DNA of 62,219 nucleotides, taken from Chloroflexia bacterium. GTDB taxonomy: Bacteria > Chloroflexota > Chloroflexia > Thermomicrobiales > CFX8. The stretch spans positions 1-62,219 of the forward strand of contig JAUIIK010000010.1 of assembly GCA_030431755.1 (NCBI GenBank), written 5' to 3'. Position numbers and translations under genes: made by a program. The first letter of the stretch is position 1. Each line of letters opens with the position of its first letter. Below, one piece after another: positions 1 to 8,108 of this stretch. Below the pieces are notes generated by a model that saw only the letters and a list, made by a program, of their open reading frames with translations, was not told the origin of the DNA and ran no database searches.

Positions 1-1158
1 CCGGGTTCCCTGGAAGAATCACCGCTGGTCGCCATGATCGAATGGAAGTCCGAGCCCTTCATGCCGCCGGAGGACAAGTTCAAGCAAATGCCCCAGGAGG
101 AAATCGACCTCGTCAAGGCCTGGATTCTTGCCGGCGCCAATGGAGCGCGCGACTTCATGCTGGCTGCCGTGGGGTTCCAAGATGTGCGCTTCTTCGAGGA
201 TCTGCCGAACAAGGTCGAATCCGCCGATGCCGATTTCAAGCGTGGATACGTCCTCGCTAACGGGATCGACCCACATGGCCGGGTGATCGCCTTCGTCTAC
301 CCCGGCGAGCCGCCGCCGGCGATGCCGAGCGGATCGTCGGTGATGCTCATGCCGGCGGAAGCCAACCAGAGCGTCAATGCCCGGCTGCTCGAAGCCGGAC
401 TCTCCTACGCCGCCTTCTACACCTCATTACCCATCGACCTCATGGACGGGTTAGCCGGGATCGTAACGGCGGCGCGGGCCGCCGGGGCCGGCTTTTGGCC
501 TCGCGAGCAGGCGACCGTGCAAGCTCCTGCCGTGCTGCGGGGCCTGGCTGACGCCGAAGCTATCGTCATCTGGCCGAAGCTCTTCCGGCGCTTGGTCAGC
601 TACTTCGGGGAGGGGCACAGCGGGCTTGCGGGCTTCGAGAACTGGCTGCGCTCCGACCCCGTCCACCGCGACGATAGCATCATCCTGCCGGACCGCGAGC
701 TCGGCAACATGCACGACATCTTCGAGATCGATCCGGTCGCCGACACGTTGGTGATGACGTATCGACCCGAAGAACTGATCATCGTTCCGGATGGTGTGCT
801 GCCGAACTTGCCGCCGCGTGAGCTTCCGCCTGTGGCCGTCGGCGCGGTGCGGATCGTGGCGGCGCTGGCGAATCCACTTGGCGCGGATAGCCCTGGCCGG
901 GAAACGATCACGCTGCTTAACGTCAGCCCGGAGGACGTGGCGCTGGACGGCTGGGATCTGATCGACCTGGCCGAGCGCCGGCACGAGCTGGCCGGGAACC
1001 TGGCCGCTGGCGAGGCGCTGCGCGTCACGCTAACGCGCTTGCAGCTGAACAACGCCGGCGACAGTGTCCAGCTACGTGACCCCGACGGGCAGGTCATCGA
1101 CAGCATCGCCTACCTGGCACAGTCGGCCGGCCGCGAGGGCTGGACGCTCGTCTTCTGA
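1..1158 (+). CDS. Nuclease-like (SNase-like) protein with C-terminal lamin-tail domain, 5' partial
   Basis: The frame is open from base 1, so the N-terminus lies outside the window; the first ATG inside is at 34. Counted from that ATG, residues about 45-165 resemble a staphylococcal-nuclease-like OB fold: a 'GYVLANGIDPHGRVIAFVYPG' type segment, then 'SVNARLLEAGLSYAAFYTSL' and a run of small residues ending 'GAGFWPRE'. A conserved-looking block follows around 190-235 (PKLFRRLVSYF, GNMHDIF). Residues about 270-370 look like a lamin-tail/LTD immunoglobulin-like domain (ITLLNVSPEDVALDGWDL, GDSVQLRDPDGQVIDS). The first 45 residues read more like the end of a Planctomycete-type cytochrome c segment (SPL..., MPP, EEIDLVKAWILAGAN), which is odd. 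Nuclease activity is not demonstrated, because I do not see an obvious full catalytic Arg/Glu set. The domain calls are by eye. Confidence 0.6.
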   Translation, partial: PGSLEESPLVAMIEWKSEPFMPPEDKFKQMPQEEIDLVKAWILAGANGARDFMLAAVGFQDVRFFEDLPNKVESADADFKRGYVLANGIDPHGRVIAFVYPGEPPPAMPSGSSVMLMPAEANQSVNARLLEAGLSYAAFYTSLPIDLMDGLAGIVTAARAAGAGFWPREQATVQAPAVLRGLADAEAIVIWPKLFRRLVSYFGEGHSGLAGFENWLRSDPVHRDDSIILPDRELGNMHDIFEIDPVADTLVMTYRPEELIIVPDGVLPNLPPRELPPVAVGAVRIVAALANPLGADSPGRETITLLNVSPEDVALDGWDLIDLAERRHELAGNLAAGEALRVTLTRLQLNNAGDSVQLRDPDGQVIDSIAYLAQSAGREGWTLVF

Positions 1159-1219
1159 CGGTTCTCCCGCACCGTTGCTGCATGTGACGGGTTGTACGTA
1201 CAGGGGCCGCGAAAACCGG

Positions 1220-1225
1220 TACAAT
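1220..1225 (+). promoter_or_regulatory. Possible -10 element (TACAAT)
   Basis: TACAAT lies 10 bases before the ATG of the membrane-protein gene at 1236. If used, it would give an almost leaderless transcript. No convincing -35 at 16-19 bp was found, so this is only a candidate. Confidence 0.3.
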
Positions 1226-1235
1226 CCCGGTCACT

Positions 1236-2072
1236 ATGCACGGGTCGAGCGGATCAGTCCAACGTTCACTGCAGGAGTACGGTCGCGGCATCGCCGGCGG
1301 GTTGCTCTTCAGCTTGCCGATGCTCTACACGATGGAGATCTGGCAGTTCGGCTTCTTCCTGGAGCCGTCGCGGATATTCATCTATGGTGTCGCGACCTTT
1401 GTGCTGCTGATGGGCTACAACCGCTTCGCCGGGCTGCACCAGGACGCTACCTGGCTGGAAGTCGTCATCGACTCGATTGAGGAGATGGGCATCGGTGTCG
1501 TCCTGTCGGCGCTGTTTCTCACCGTCATCGGCCGGATTACATTTGACACGACGCTGCCGGAAGCCGTCGGCAAGGCGGTTATCTCCGGGATGACCGTCGC
1601 CATCGGTGTCTCGGTCGGTACCGCCCAGCTTGGTGGTGGTGAGGACGAAACCGAAGCGCCCGTCGAGCCCCGGCCGTCGGCGTTTCACGAGCAGCTCATC
1701 ATTGCTGCCATCGCCGCCATCCTCGTCTCCGGTAGCATCGCGCCGACGGACGAGGTTGCATTTCTCGGGCGCAACCTCGAGCTCTGGAACCTGCTGGCGC
1801 TGGTCACGCTGTCGTTTCTGCTGACCGCCTTCATCCTCTTCTACGCTGATTTCATCGGGTCTATGCCGCACCTGCCACAGCCGAAGACGATACTGATCGT
1901 CATCGGCCGCTCAGCGTCTTCGTATGTCGTCGCATTGCTCGTTTCGGCGGCGATGCTCTGGTTCTTCGGCCGTTTCGATGACCTCACCCTGGTGCCGGCG
2001 CTCGCGGCGACCATCTCGCTCGGGCTGGTCTCGACGCTGGGGGCGTCGGCCGGGCGTCTGCTGTTGCAATGA
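1236..2072 (+). CDS. TIGR02587 / DUF2391-type integral membrane protein
   Basis: This 278-residue protein has about eight hydrophobic segments, at roughly residues 20-41, 47-64, 82-101, 112-133, 152-172, 182-207, 221-247 and 254-278. A polar loop rich in Glu/Asp lies near 135-150 (GGGEDETEAPVEP). The N-terminal part (SLPMLYTMEIW, LMGYNRFAGLHQD, IDSIEEMGIG) matches what I remember of TIGR02587. Members of that family are found next to TIGR02588 proteins, as here: the next gene starts 15 bases after this stop. The biochemical role of the family is unknown; a transport or channel role would be a guess. The ATG at 1236 keeps all the expected membrane segments. Confidence 0.8.
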   Translation: MHGSSGSVQRSLQEYGRGIAGGLLFSLPMLYTMEIWQFGFFLEPSRIFIYGVATFVLLMGYNRFAGLHQDATWLEVVIDSIEEMGIGVVLSALFLTVIGRITFDTTLPEAVGKAVISGMTVAIGVSVGTAQLGGGEDETEAPVEPRPSAFHEQLIIAAIAAILVSGSIAPTDEVAFLGRNLELWNLLALVTLSFLLTAFILFYADFIGSMPHLPQPKTILIVIGRSASSYVVALLVSAAMLWFFGRFDDLTLVPALAATISLGLVSTLGASAGRLLLQ

Positions 2073-2087
2073 TCGAGGAGGCTGCGC

Positions 2088-2468
2088 GTGGTTGAGAAGA
2101 ATTGGCTGGAGTGGACGGTCTTCTCCACAAGCCTGCTCGTGCTGGCGTTCATCTTCGCCTTCCTCGGCTACGACGCGCTGACCTCCGAGAACGAGCGCCC
2201 AGACCTCACCATCGAGCTCGGCGCGCCGGAGGAGCACGACGGCTATTTCGTCGTGCCGGTCAACTTCAAGAACGACGGTGGTCAGTCGGTCGAGGATGTC
2301 CAGGTCGATGTGACGTTAGTGGATGAGGGGCAGGAGGTCGAGACCTCTTCGGTCACCGCCCCGGTCGTGCCAAGAGAGTCGGAGCGCCGGGCCTGGGTCG
2401 TCTTCTCGACCGACCCTGCCAGCGCCGACAGGCTTGAAACGCGCATTGTGAGCTTCGTCGAGCCGTAG
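2088..2468 (+). CDS. TIGR02588 family protein, single-pass membrane anchored
   Basis: The protein has 126 residues, with one N-terminal membrane segment at about 10-28 (VFSTSLLVLAFIFAFLGYDA) and a beta-rich exported-looking domain. That domain resembles a CARDB/Ig-like fold: 'VPVNFKNDGGQSVEDVQVDVTL' and 'VVPRESERRAWVVF'. It starts at GTG 2088 behind a good ribosome binding site (CGAGGAGG, 2075-2082). It follows the TIGR02587 gene by 15 bases, the family's known arrangement, so the two are almost certainly co-transcribed and probably act together. Function is unknown. A beta-sandwich held on the outer face of the membrane beside an eight-helix partner is the physical picture the sequence supports. 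Confidence 0.8.
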   Translation: MVEKNWLEWTVFSTSLLVLAFIFAFLGYDALTSENERPDLTIELGAPEEHDGYFVVPVNFKNDGGQSVEDVQVDVTLVDEGQEVETSSVTAPVVPRESERRAWVVFSTDPASADRLETRIVSFVEP

Positions 2469-2478
2469 AGGCGTTCAT

Positions 2479-2778
2479 CTATTCATCGAGCAGCGCGGCG
2501 CGAAACGGCAGCGTCTCCGCGCCGCGCCCGCCGGTGTCGACGCGCACCCGCAGCCGCGTGCCATCCTGCAAGACAAGGTAATAGCCGTCGCTAATGACGG
2601 TTGCTTCGAGCCACGGACTCTCGATGATGCGTAAGCGGCCCGCCATGCGGCTAGGCTCTCCGGCCGCGCGCTCGTCAGCGCTCTCATATTCGATGATCAT
2701 GTCGTAGACGACGGGGATCTCTTCGCCGGTGCGTGTTTCGATTGTCCCACGCCCGTGGGCTTCGTCATGGCCGGTCAC
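2479..2778 (-). CDS. Small hypothetical protein, probable beta-barrel
   Basis: This 99-residue soluble protein ends 10 bases from the convergent TIGR02588 gene. I do not recognise the family. Residues 18-95 alternate in the pattern of a small beta barrel: 'EIPVVYDMIIEY', 'GRLRIIESPWLEATVISDGYYLVLQDGTRLRVRVD', 'ETLPFRAALL'. The YYLVLQDGTRLRV stretch looks like typical beta hairpins. There is no signal peptide or membrane segment. The coding-biased third positions and clean ATG support a real gene. A nucleic-acid or ligand-binding role is possible but not shown. Confidence 0.6.
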   Translation of the reverse strand: MTGHDEAHGRGTIETRTGEEIPVVYDMIIEYESADERAAGEPSRMAGRLRIIESPWLEATVISDGYYLVLQDGTRLRVRVDTGGRGAETLPFRAALLDE

Positions 2779-3365
2779 GTCTCACCTTCCTCGAACGCGC
2801 ATGCCAACTCATGTTCTACGGCCCGGCCGGCGGCGCAGATGTCGGGAGGCTTCAGCCAGACCGGATGTGGAGGCGTTCCCGCCCGAACGCGCGCGCCGGG
2901 CGGGAACGAGGCTCTCAGCTACCCCGGCTGTGAGAACGGGTGTGATTTCCATCGCGGCGGCGCTGCGTAAGAGCGGGGGGCGGCCGCCGGGACGCCGGGC
3001 GGCATGCTGTTGAGCAATGCGACGCCCTGAGGTCATTACGTCTTGTGGCCACGAGCCGGGGGTGTCGCGACCACAGGTGAATTTGCGCCCATGTTAACAG
3101 CGTCTGCCGTGGCGTCAAACATGCCTGCGTGCCGACCGAGGTTTATTCGGGGATACATCCGGCGTTTGGGCTGCGCATGGCCCTCGTGGGCCAGTTTCAA
3201 GGGCCACGATAGTGAGGTTTGGGCCGATTATTTGGCCCTAGTTGGCTATGTCGGGTTCGGGCTGCCCAACCTACCGTAGCAACAGGGATGTTCCTCGACG
3301 TTCTTGCGGTCAACTCCTGCGGGGAGCTTGCCGCGTGACTCTTTATTTGCGAAAGGGAATTGCGA
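2779..3365. other. Intergenic region with one strong hairpin
   Basis: No gene is convincing in these 587 bases. A perfect 11-bp stem sits at 2875-2885 / 2897-2907 (GTTCCCGCCCG and its complement) with an 11-base loop and no T-run on either side, so it is not a classical terminator. The rest shows no homology I can name. The 3' part leads into the ribosome binding site of the next gene (GAAAGGGA, near 3350-3358). Confidence 0.5.
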
Positions 3366-4277
3366 ATGCGCGCTCGATTGTTCGCGCTGGCCATGGTTGC
3401 GGCGATGCTTGCCAGCACGCTACTTCCGGCGGTCGCCGCCGAGAATTCGACATCAGACGGCGCTGACGAGGACCGTCGACTCCAGGCAGAAGCGCCAGAC
3501 TGTCCTGATTGGGCCGGGCCGGACGCGTTATTCGCGGCCCAGCAGACAGAGATCCTCGCTGAGATTGGCAAGGAATCCGAGCCCCGTGATCTCGTGCTTG
3601 GCATTATCGCCGCTGGTGAAGGCGAAGTCTCAACCGACGGGCCGCACCCACTGTTCATTGCTGCGCTGGTCGCCTACAAGGCGGCGCAGGAGGCAGCGAT
3701 CTTGATCGAGCGTGACCACGAACTCTATCTCGAGTGTGAGAACGAAGCGCATTGGGAGCTGCTGCGGTTGGTCGATGACAAGATCGACGAGCTGACCGCG
3801 ATCACCGAGACCGACGACACCGAGAACAACCGCATCGAGATCGAGAACGCGCTCTACCCGTGCACCCCGCTCGTCGGCTTCTACCTGCCGACCGCGAACG
3901 GCGGCCAGATTGAGACCGTCGCGGAGGTCGTTCAGGAGGCCATCGACGGCTCGCAGGGCGCTGGCTTCAACGTCACCAATGCCCAGCTCGCCTACAACAA
4001 CGCGGTCAACGTCATGAACCAGGGCGCATACCGCGACGCCTTCATCAGCTTCTGCGCGGCTTACGGCCAGCTCGTCGCCTCGTCCGGCGGCGGTAACAGC
4101 ACGAACATCGCGCGGACCTACGGCACCGGCTACATCAACCTCTGCGTCAGCTACTACACCGGCGCGGTGACCGAGTCGCGCGCCTACAACGCCCAGCCAC
4201 CGCTGGTCGACGCGTCGACGCTCTGCAAGTCGACCGAGAAGGCTGTCCAGGTGCTCGGCTGGACCTACGGCCGCTAG
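3366..4277 (+). CDS. Secreted protein of unknown function
   Basis: About 303 residues with a clear Sec signal peptide (MRARLFALAMVAAMLASTLLPAVAA, cleavage probably after AVAA). ATG 3366 is preferred over the in-frame TTG at 3360 because GAAAGGGA lies 8-15 bases upstream. Residues about 30-140 are acidic and helical and include Cys in DCPDW and LECEN. The second half starts near 'YPCTPLVGFYLPTANGG' and is Asn/Ala/Gly rich ('NVTNAQLAYNNAVNVMNQGAYRDAF'), with a helical repeat feel and Cys at SFCAAY, NLCVSYY and STLCKS. No catalytic motif is visible. It stands alone, followed by a strong terminator. The extracellular location is secure; the role is unknown. Confidence 0.75.
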   Translation: MRARLFALAMVAAMLASTLLPAVAAENSTSDGADEDRRLQAEAPDCPDWAGPDALFAAQQTEILAEIGKESEPRDLVLGIIAAGEGEVSTDGPHPLFIAALVAYKAAQEAAILIERDHELYLECENEAHWELLRLVDDKIDELTAITETDDTENNRIEIENALYPCTPLVGFYLPTANGGQIETVAEVVQEAIDGSQGAGFNVTNAQLAYNNAVNVMNQGAYRDAFISFCAAYGQLVASSGGGNSTNIARTYGTGYINLCVSYYTGAVTESRAYNAQPPLVDASTLCKSTEKAVQVLGWTYGR

Positions 4278-4302
4278 CCAGCCGCCTGCCTTTCGAATTC
4301 CA

Positions 4303-4336
4303 ACGGCGCCCGGTCACGCACCGGGCGCCGTTTTCT
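4303..4336 (+). terminator. Rho-independent terminator
   Basis: A 12-bp perfect stem (ACGGCGCCCGGT / ACCGGGCGCCGT) with loop CACGC, followed by TTTTCT, lies 25 bases after the stop of the secreted-protein gene. Confidence 0.9.
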
Positions 4337-4448
4337 CATGCCTGGATGGCTGCTGGACGTGGCGGATGACGCCATGCGAATCGTGTTGGCTGCCGTTCGG
4401 CTATGATCGACGCTCTAGCCGCACAGCGCATGGGAAGAGAGCCTGACA

Positions 4449-5300
4449 ATGTACCGACGCTTCTCCGAATGGGAATTCGACACCAACGGCATCACCACCG
4501 TCGTCAGCGAGTGGGGCGACAGCGACCGTTACGCCGTCCTGCTCCATGGCGTTAGCGGCAACCGGCACTACTGGTCGGACCTCGCGCCGCGGCTCGTCGC
4601 GGAAGGTTGGCACGTCTTCGCGCCGGACTTGCGCGGCAACGGCGACAGCCGGGTTACAGCAGACGATCAGGTCGGCGCCGATATCCAGATGTACGTCGAG
4701 GACCTGCGCGCCTGGACCAGTGAGCTTGGCCTGGATAGCTTCACCCTGGCCGGGCACTCCTTTGGCGGCCGTCTGACGGTCGATTTCACAGCGAAGTACC
4801 CGGACGCGGTCAACAAGATGATCCTGATCGCCGCTGCCGGGCCAGACGCCCTCGAAGACGTTGCCCGTCAGCATCCTGACCTCGTCGATCCCGGTGGCGC
4901 GAACTTCAGCGAGCTCTCCGAAATCGAGGGCCATGTCGTCGATGTCCTGCGGCGGCTGCGAGAGCGCCAACCCGACCGCCCGGCCACCCGCGCCGTCATG
5001 CGCCGCTGGCTTGAGAATCTGGAGATCGAGCCGGACGGCCACGCCAAGCACATAGACATCACCGCGACCTCGGCAGCCCAGATGAACATTATCCGGACAG
5101 AGGACCAGACGCCCTTGCTTGCGGACCTGACCCATCCGACGGTTGTTCTGCGATCGGTTGACGAGTCCCCGATGCTGCGCTACGTGATCCCACATTATGA
5201 CGACTTCTTGCCACACGCGACCTTCATCGACGACGTGCCCGGCGGCCACGATACGCCGACCGCCGCGCCCGATTACGTCTTGCGGGCGTTCCTCGACTAG
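4449..5300 (+). CDS. Alpha/beta-fold hydrolase
   Basis: A 283-residue protein of the alpha/beta hydrolase fold, usual length. The oxyanion region is 'LLHGVSGNRHYW', the strand-4 segment is 'VFAPDLRGNGDS', and the nucleophile elbow is 'LAGHSFGGRL' (Ser in GHSFGG, about residue 103). The likely catalytic His is in 'PGGHDTP' near the C-terminus, and the acid is probably the Asp in 'LRSVDESP'. The cap region near 130-190 is Arg-rich. There is no signal peptide, so it is cytoplasmic. The substrate cannot be told from sequence; esterase, haloperoxidase-like or C-C hydrolase activity are all possible. ATG 4449 has GGAAGAGA upstream. It is monocistronic and followed by a weak hairpin at 5325. Confidence 0.85.
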   Translation: MYRRFSEWEFDTNGITTVVSEWGDSDRYAVLLHGVSGNRHYWSDLAPRLVAEGWHVFAPDLRGNGDSRVTADDQVGADIQMYVEDLRAWTSELGLDSFTLAGHSFGGRLTVDFTAKYPDAVNKMILIAAAGPDALEDVARQHPDLVDPGGANFSELSEIEGHVVDVLRRLRERQPDRPATRAVMRRWLENLEIEPDGHAKHIDITATSAAQMNIIRTEDQTPLLADLTHPTVVLRSVDESPMLRYVIPHYDDFLPHATFIDDVPGGHDTPTAAPDYVLRAFLD

Positions 5301-5324
5301 CAGCGCGTACAGGGGAAATGGCGT

Positions 5325-5351
5325 GAAAGTCCCGAGCTATTCGGGGCTTTC
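5325..5351 (+). terminator. Weak terminator-like hairpin
   Basis: GAAAGTCCCGA pairs with TCGGGGCTTTC around loop GCTAT with one G-T pair. There is no strong T-tract, so termination is uncertain. Confidence 0.4.
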
Positions 5352-5425
5352 AACCTATGGTCGTCGCAGCGGGTAGCGGGTATTCCTGTGAGAGAGCGTG
5401 ACACGCAGGAAAGGCCCGCCGCGCA

Positions 5426-6415
5426 ATGCAGATCTTCCAGTACCGGCTCTTCGCAATCGCCTGCCTCCTCCTGGCTGGCGTGTTGGCTGCTTGCGGCGCG
5501 CCCGAAAGCTTCGAATCGTATAACCAAGCGCCGAGCCGGGAGCAGCTGATCGGACGGTTGCAGAGCCCGGACGACTCCGATGAGCTGCGGAGCTTCCGCA
5601 TCAGAGCCGTGACCCGCTTTACCGGCGACATCTTCCCCTTCCCGGTGATTACCGAGGAGACGCCCGGCAAGATCACCGTCGATGCGGATGTCGTGGTCGA
5701 GCCACATGCGATCCACTTGACGATGACCACGCCGGCGCTGGCCGGGCCCGGGGTGTTCGAAACCGTGCAGATGATCGTCATTGACGATCAAATCTGGCTC
5801 GGTGAGGACGAGCAGTGGTTGTCGCAGGAGCCGTATCTCGACGACATGGCCGGCTATCTGCTCGACTCATTCACTGAGTTCAGCAACCCGATTGGATCAC
5901 TACGAGACTCTCCCGAGACATCCGAGCTGCTGCGTGAGGCGCGGATCGTCGGCACTGAAGAGATCAATGGCCGGCGCACGACGCACTTTCACATGTCGAC
6001 CGAGGCCAATCTCGCGCTGATGATGGAGAACTTCGATGGACCGGTCGCCACGCCGGACGGCGAAGTTTGCGGCGATCTCGACGCGCTGGAAGGCGCCGGC
6101 CGCGATCTGCGCGACGGCGAGGAGATGGACGACTTCTTCGAGTGCATGGGCGCGGCGGCGCTTGCGGGCATGCCCGCGCCGGATGAGTATATTGAGCGCT
6201 TCGAGGTCGATGTCTGGGTCTCCGACGACGGTCTGGTGATGCGCGAGCAGACCGTCATAGAACTCGCCTATCTGCCGATGATGGCAGCGCTCGACGAGGG
6301 CGAACGCGCGCCGCTGGCCATCGAGACGATCTTCGATCTCTACGACCTCAACGCGCCAATCGAGATCGCCCCGCCCGACCCGGCGTCGCTCGCGACCGGC
6401 ATTCCCACGCCGTGA
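5426..6415 (+). CDS. LolA/LppX-like lipoprotein
   Basis: A 329-residue protein with a lipoprotein signal and lipobox LAAC (Cys about residue 22: 'LLLAGVLAACGAPES'), so it is membrane-anchored outside the cell. Residues about 45-300 have the long amphipathic beta-strand pattern of the LolA/LppX/LprG group that holds lipids in a half-barrel: 'FRIRAVTRFTGDIFPFPVITEETPGKITVDADVVVEPHAIHLTMTT...' is the first sheet, followed by 'MIVIDDQIWLGEDEQWLSQ' and 'IVGTEEINGRRTTHFHMS'. 'LVMREQTVIELAYL' near the end also fits. The family assignment is by pattern, not a database search. It is probably monocistronic, ending at the perfect terminator at 6416. Confidence 0.7.
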   Translation: MQIFQYRLFAIACLLLAGVLAACGAPESFESYNQAPSREQLIGRLQSPDDSDELRSFRIRAVTRFTGDIFPFPVITEETPGKITVDADVVVEPHAIHLTMTTPALAGPGVFETVQMIVIDDQIWLGEDEQWLSQEPYLDDMAGYLLDSFTEFSNPIGSLRDSPETSELLREARIVGTEEINGRRTTHFHMSTEANLALMMENFDGPVATPDGEVCGDLDALEGAGRDLRDGEEMDDFFECMGAAALAGMPAPDEYIERFEVDVWVSDDGLVMREQTVIELAYLPMMAALDEGERAPLAIETIFDLYDLNAPIEIAPPDPASLATGIPTP

Positions 6416-6446
6416 AACGAGCCGCCTCGACCGAGGCGGCTCGTTT
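6416..6446. terminator. Bidirectional rho-independent terminator
   Basis: A 14-bp perfect stem (AACGAGCCGCCTCG / CGAGGCGGCTCGTT) starts at the base after the lipoprotein stop. T-runs on the plus side and weakly on the minus side let it serve both this gene and the convergent RTX gene. Confidence 0.85.
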
Positions 6447-6475
6447 GCGCTGGGAGCGTGGCTGTGTTGGGGGGG

Positions 6476-7915
6476 CTACGGGGCTGAGTTGAGGGCGTAC
6501 TCGCAGCCCGAGACATAGATCTGGTTGCTGGCGTAGTCGGTTCCGCCGCCGCAGTTGTAAGCGGTGTTCCAGTCAGCGTCCCAAAGCTTGTCGTTGCCTG
6601 AGCCGTTCCAGTGGTTGTCGCCAAAGAGGCTGTCGACGCCGCTGCCGCCGAGCAAGACATCATTGCCGCCGTTGCCGTAGATGCTGTCTGCGCCGGTGCC
6701 GCCTTCGATCCGGTCGTGGCCGGAGCCGCCGGTCAGGTAGTCGTTGCCATTGCCGCCGTAGATCGAATCGTTGCTGTCGCTGCCATCGATCGTGTCGTTG
6801 CCGTCGTCGCCGTGCAGGTTGTCGGTGCCCTGGCCGCCCTTGATGGTGTCGTCGCCGCCTTTGCCGTAGACCGTGTCGTCGCCGGTCCCGGCTTCGATCT
6901 CGTCCCAATCGTCGCCACCGTAGATCGTGTCGTGGCCGGCGTCGCCGTGGATCGTGTTCCACCAGGGGCCGCCGACGAGGGTGTCGTTGCCGTCGCCGCC
7001 ATAGAGCAGGTTGAGGTCGCCGAACTGGCCGCCGCCATAGATCGCGTCGTCGCCGCCGTTGCCATGGATCTCATCGCCGCCATCGCCACCGGAGAGCGTG
7101 TCGTTGCCGTTGCCGCCGGTGATCAGATCGTCGCCGGCATAGCCCCAGGCGGAGTCGTTGTCATCGCCCCCGTCGAGGATATCGTCGCCGTCGTTGCCGA
7201 TGAGCGTGTCGTTGCCGGTGTAACCACGCAGGATGTCATTCCCGGCCTGTCCCAGGATGTAGTCGTTGCCTTGTTCGCCTTCGAGGGTGTCGTCGTCGTC
7301 GCCGCCATAGATGTAGTCGTTGTCGAAGCCGCCGCGGATGGTGTCCTTGCCGGCGTAGCCGTAGAGCCGGTCGCCCTGGTCGCCGCCGTCGATGAAGTCG
7401 TCGCCGTTGTCGCCGGAGATCGTGTCCTGGCCGCCACTGCCGCGCAACGTGTCGTCGCCATCACCGCCGTAGATGTAGTCGTAGCTGACCTGGCCGTCGA
7501 TCTCGTCGTTGCCGGCCTCACCCATGAGGGTGTCGCTGCCATCACCGCCGTAGATCTCGTCATCGCCCGGGCCGCCCCAGACACGGTCCGCGCCGCCGCC
7601 GGCCATGATGATGTCGTGTCCCGCGCCGCCGAGGATCTCGTCGCCGGAGCCGAGGCCGCAGATGATGTCGTCGCCCTCCAGCCCGTAGATGATGTCGCGG
7701 CCTTCGCTGGCCACGATGACGTCGTTGCCGCGCGTGCCGTAGAAGGCGGTGCGGCCATCCTCATAGCCGCTGGTGACGCCCGCCGAGGAGCGCAGGTTCG
7801 TGCAGCGCTGTTCGTCGGCCGAGACGCCCATGGGGATGCTGACTGCCAGCGCCAATGGGAAGGCGACTGCCGCCGAGCGGAGCGCCAGTTGCTTGAAGCG
7901 CGTCATCGTAAACAT
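6476..7915 (-). CDS. Secreted RTX (hemolysin-type calcium-binding) repeat protein
   Basis: About 479 residues. A Sec signal (MFTMTRFKQLALRSAAVAFPLALAVSIPMGVSA, cut before DEQR) is followed by a short Cys-containing linker. Then about 40 glycine/aspartate nonapeptides of the GGxGxDxUx type fill residues about 50-460 (for example GGDGDDTLRGSGGQD, GNDGDDILDGGDDND). Such repeats form calcium-filled parallel beta rolls outside the cell. The C-terminal end is not RTX (DADWNTAYNCGGGTDY, YVSGCEYALNS) and carries two Cys that could close the fold. I see no catalytic domain, so a structural, S-layer-like or adhesive role is likely. ATG 7915 is preferred over GTG 7924 because GAAGGG sits 8 bases upstream. 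It is transcribed after the HtrA gene in the same direction, but a strong hairpin lies between. Confidence 0.9.
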   Translation of the reverse strand: MFTMTRFKQLALRSAAVAFPLALAVSIPMGVSADEQRCTNLRSSAGVTSGYEDGRTAFYGTRGNDVIVASEGRDIIYGLEGDDIICGLGSGDEILGGAGHDIIMAGGGADRVWGGPGDDEIYGGDGSDTLMGEAGNDEIDGQVSYDYIYGGDGDDTLRGSGGQDTISGDNGDDFIDGGDQGDRLYGYAGKDTIRGGFDNDYIYGGDDDDTLEGEQGNDYILGQAGNDILRGYTGNDTLIGNDGDDILDGGDDNDSAWGYAGDDLITGGNGNDTLSGGDGGDEIHGNGGDDAIYGGGQFGDLNLLYGGDGNDTLVGGPWWNTIHGDAGHDTIYGGDDWDEIEAGTGDDTVYGKGGDDTIKGGQGTDNLHGDDGNDTIDGSDSNDSIYGGNGNDYLTGGSGHDRIEGGTGADSIYGNGGNDVLLGGSGVDSLFGDNHWNGSGNDKLWDADWNTAYNCGGGTDYASNQIYVSGCEYALNSAP

Positions 7916-8037
7916 TGGTCTCACCCTTCGTCTGATCGTTGGGCCGTGCGCCCGTCGTCTGTCCTGTGCTCACACACTAGGGTTGGCGCGGCGCAGCCGG
8001 GATAAACCGCGATACAGCCGTGGCGTACACGATTAAC

Positions 8038-8079
8038 CCAACGCGGCTCCCGGTCGTCGTTGACCGGGAGCCGCGTTGG
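8038..8079 (-). terminator. Terminator-like hairpin after the HtrA gene
   Basis: An 18-bp perfect stem (8038-8055 / 8062-8079) with a 6-base loop lies 30 bases downstream of the protease stop. Its T-run is weak on the minus strand, but stem strength and position suggest a terminator. Confidence 0.75.
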
Positions 8080-8108
8080 AAGGAAGGGCGTGAAAGGTTG
8101 GTCGGGCG

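Noticed and set aside
6500-7800. Regular short repeats suggesting a CRISPR or tandem array
   Set aside because: The periodicity is 27 bases, that is nine codons, and encodes RTX nonapeptides; there are no spacers.
6611-8005. A 464-residue plus-strand frame opposite the RTX gene, rich in Val/Ala/Asp repeats
   Set aside because: It is the antisense image of the regular GGxGxD codons. The RTX frame has a signal peptide, ribosome binding site and known repeats; the antisense frame has none.
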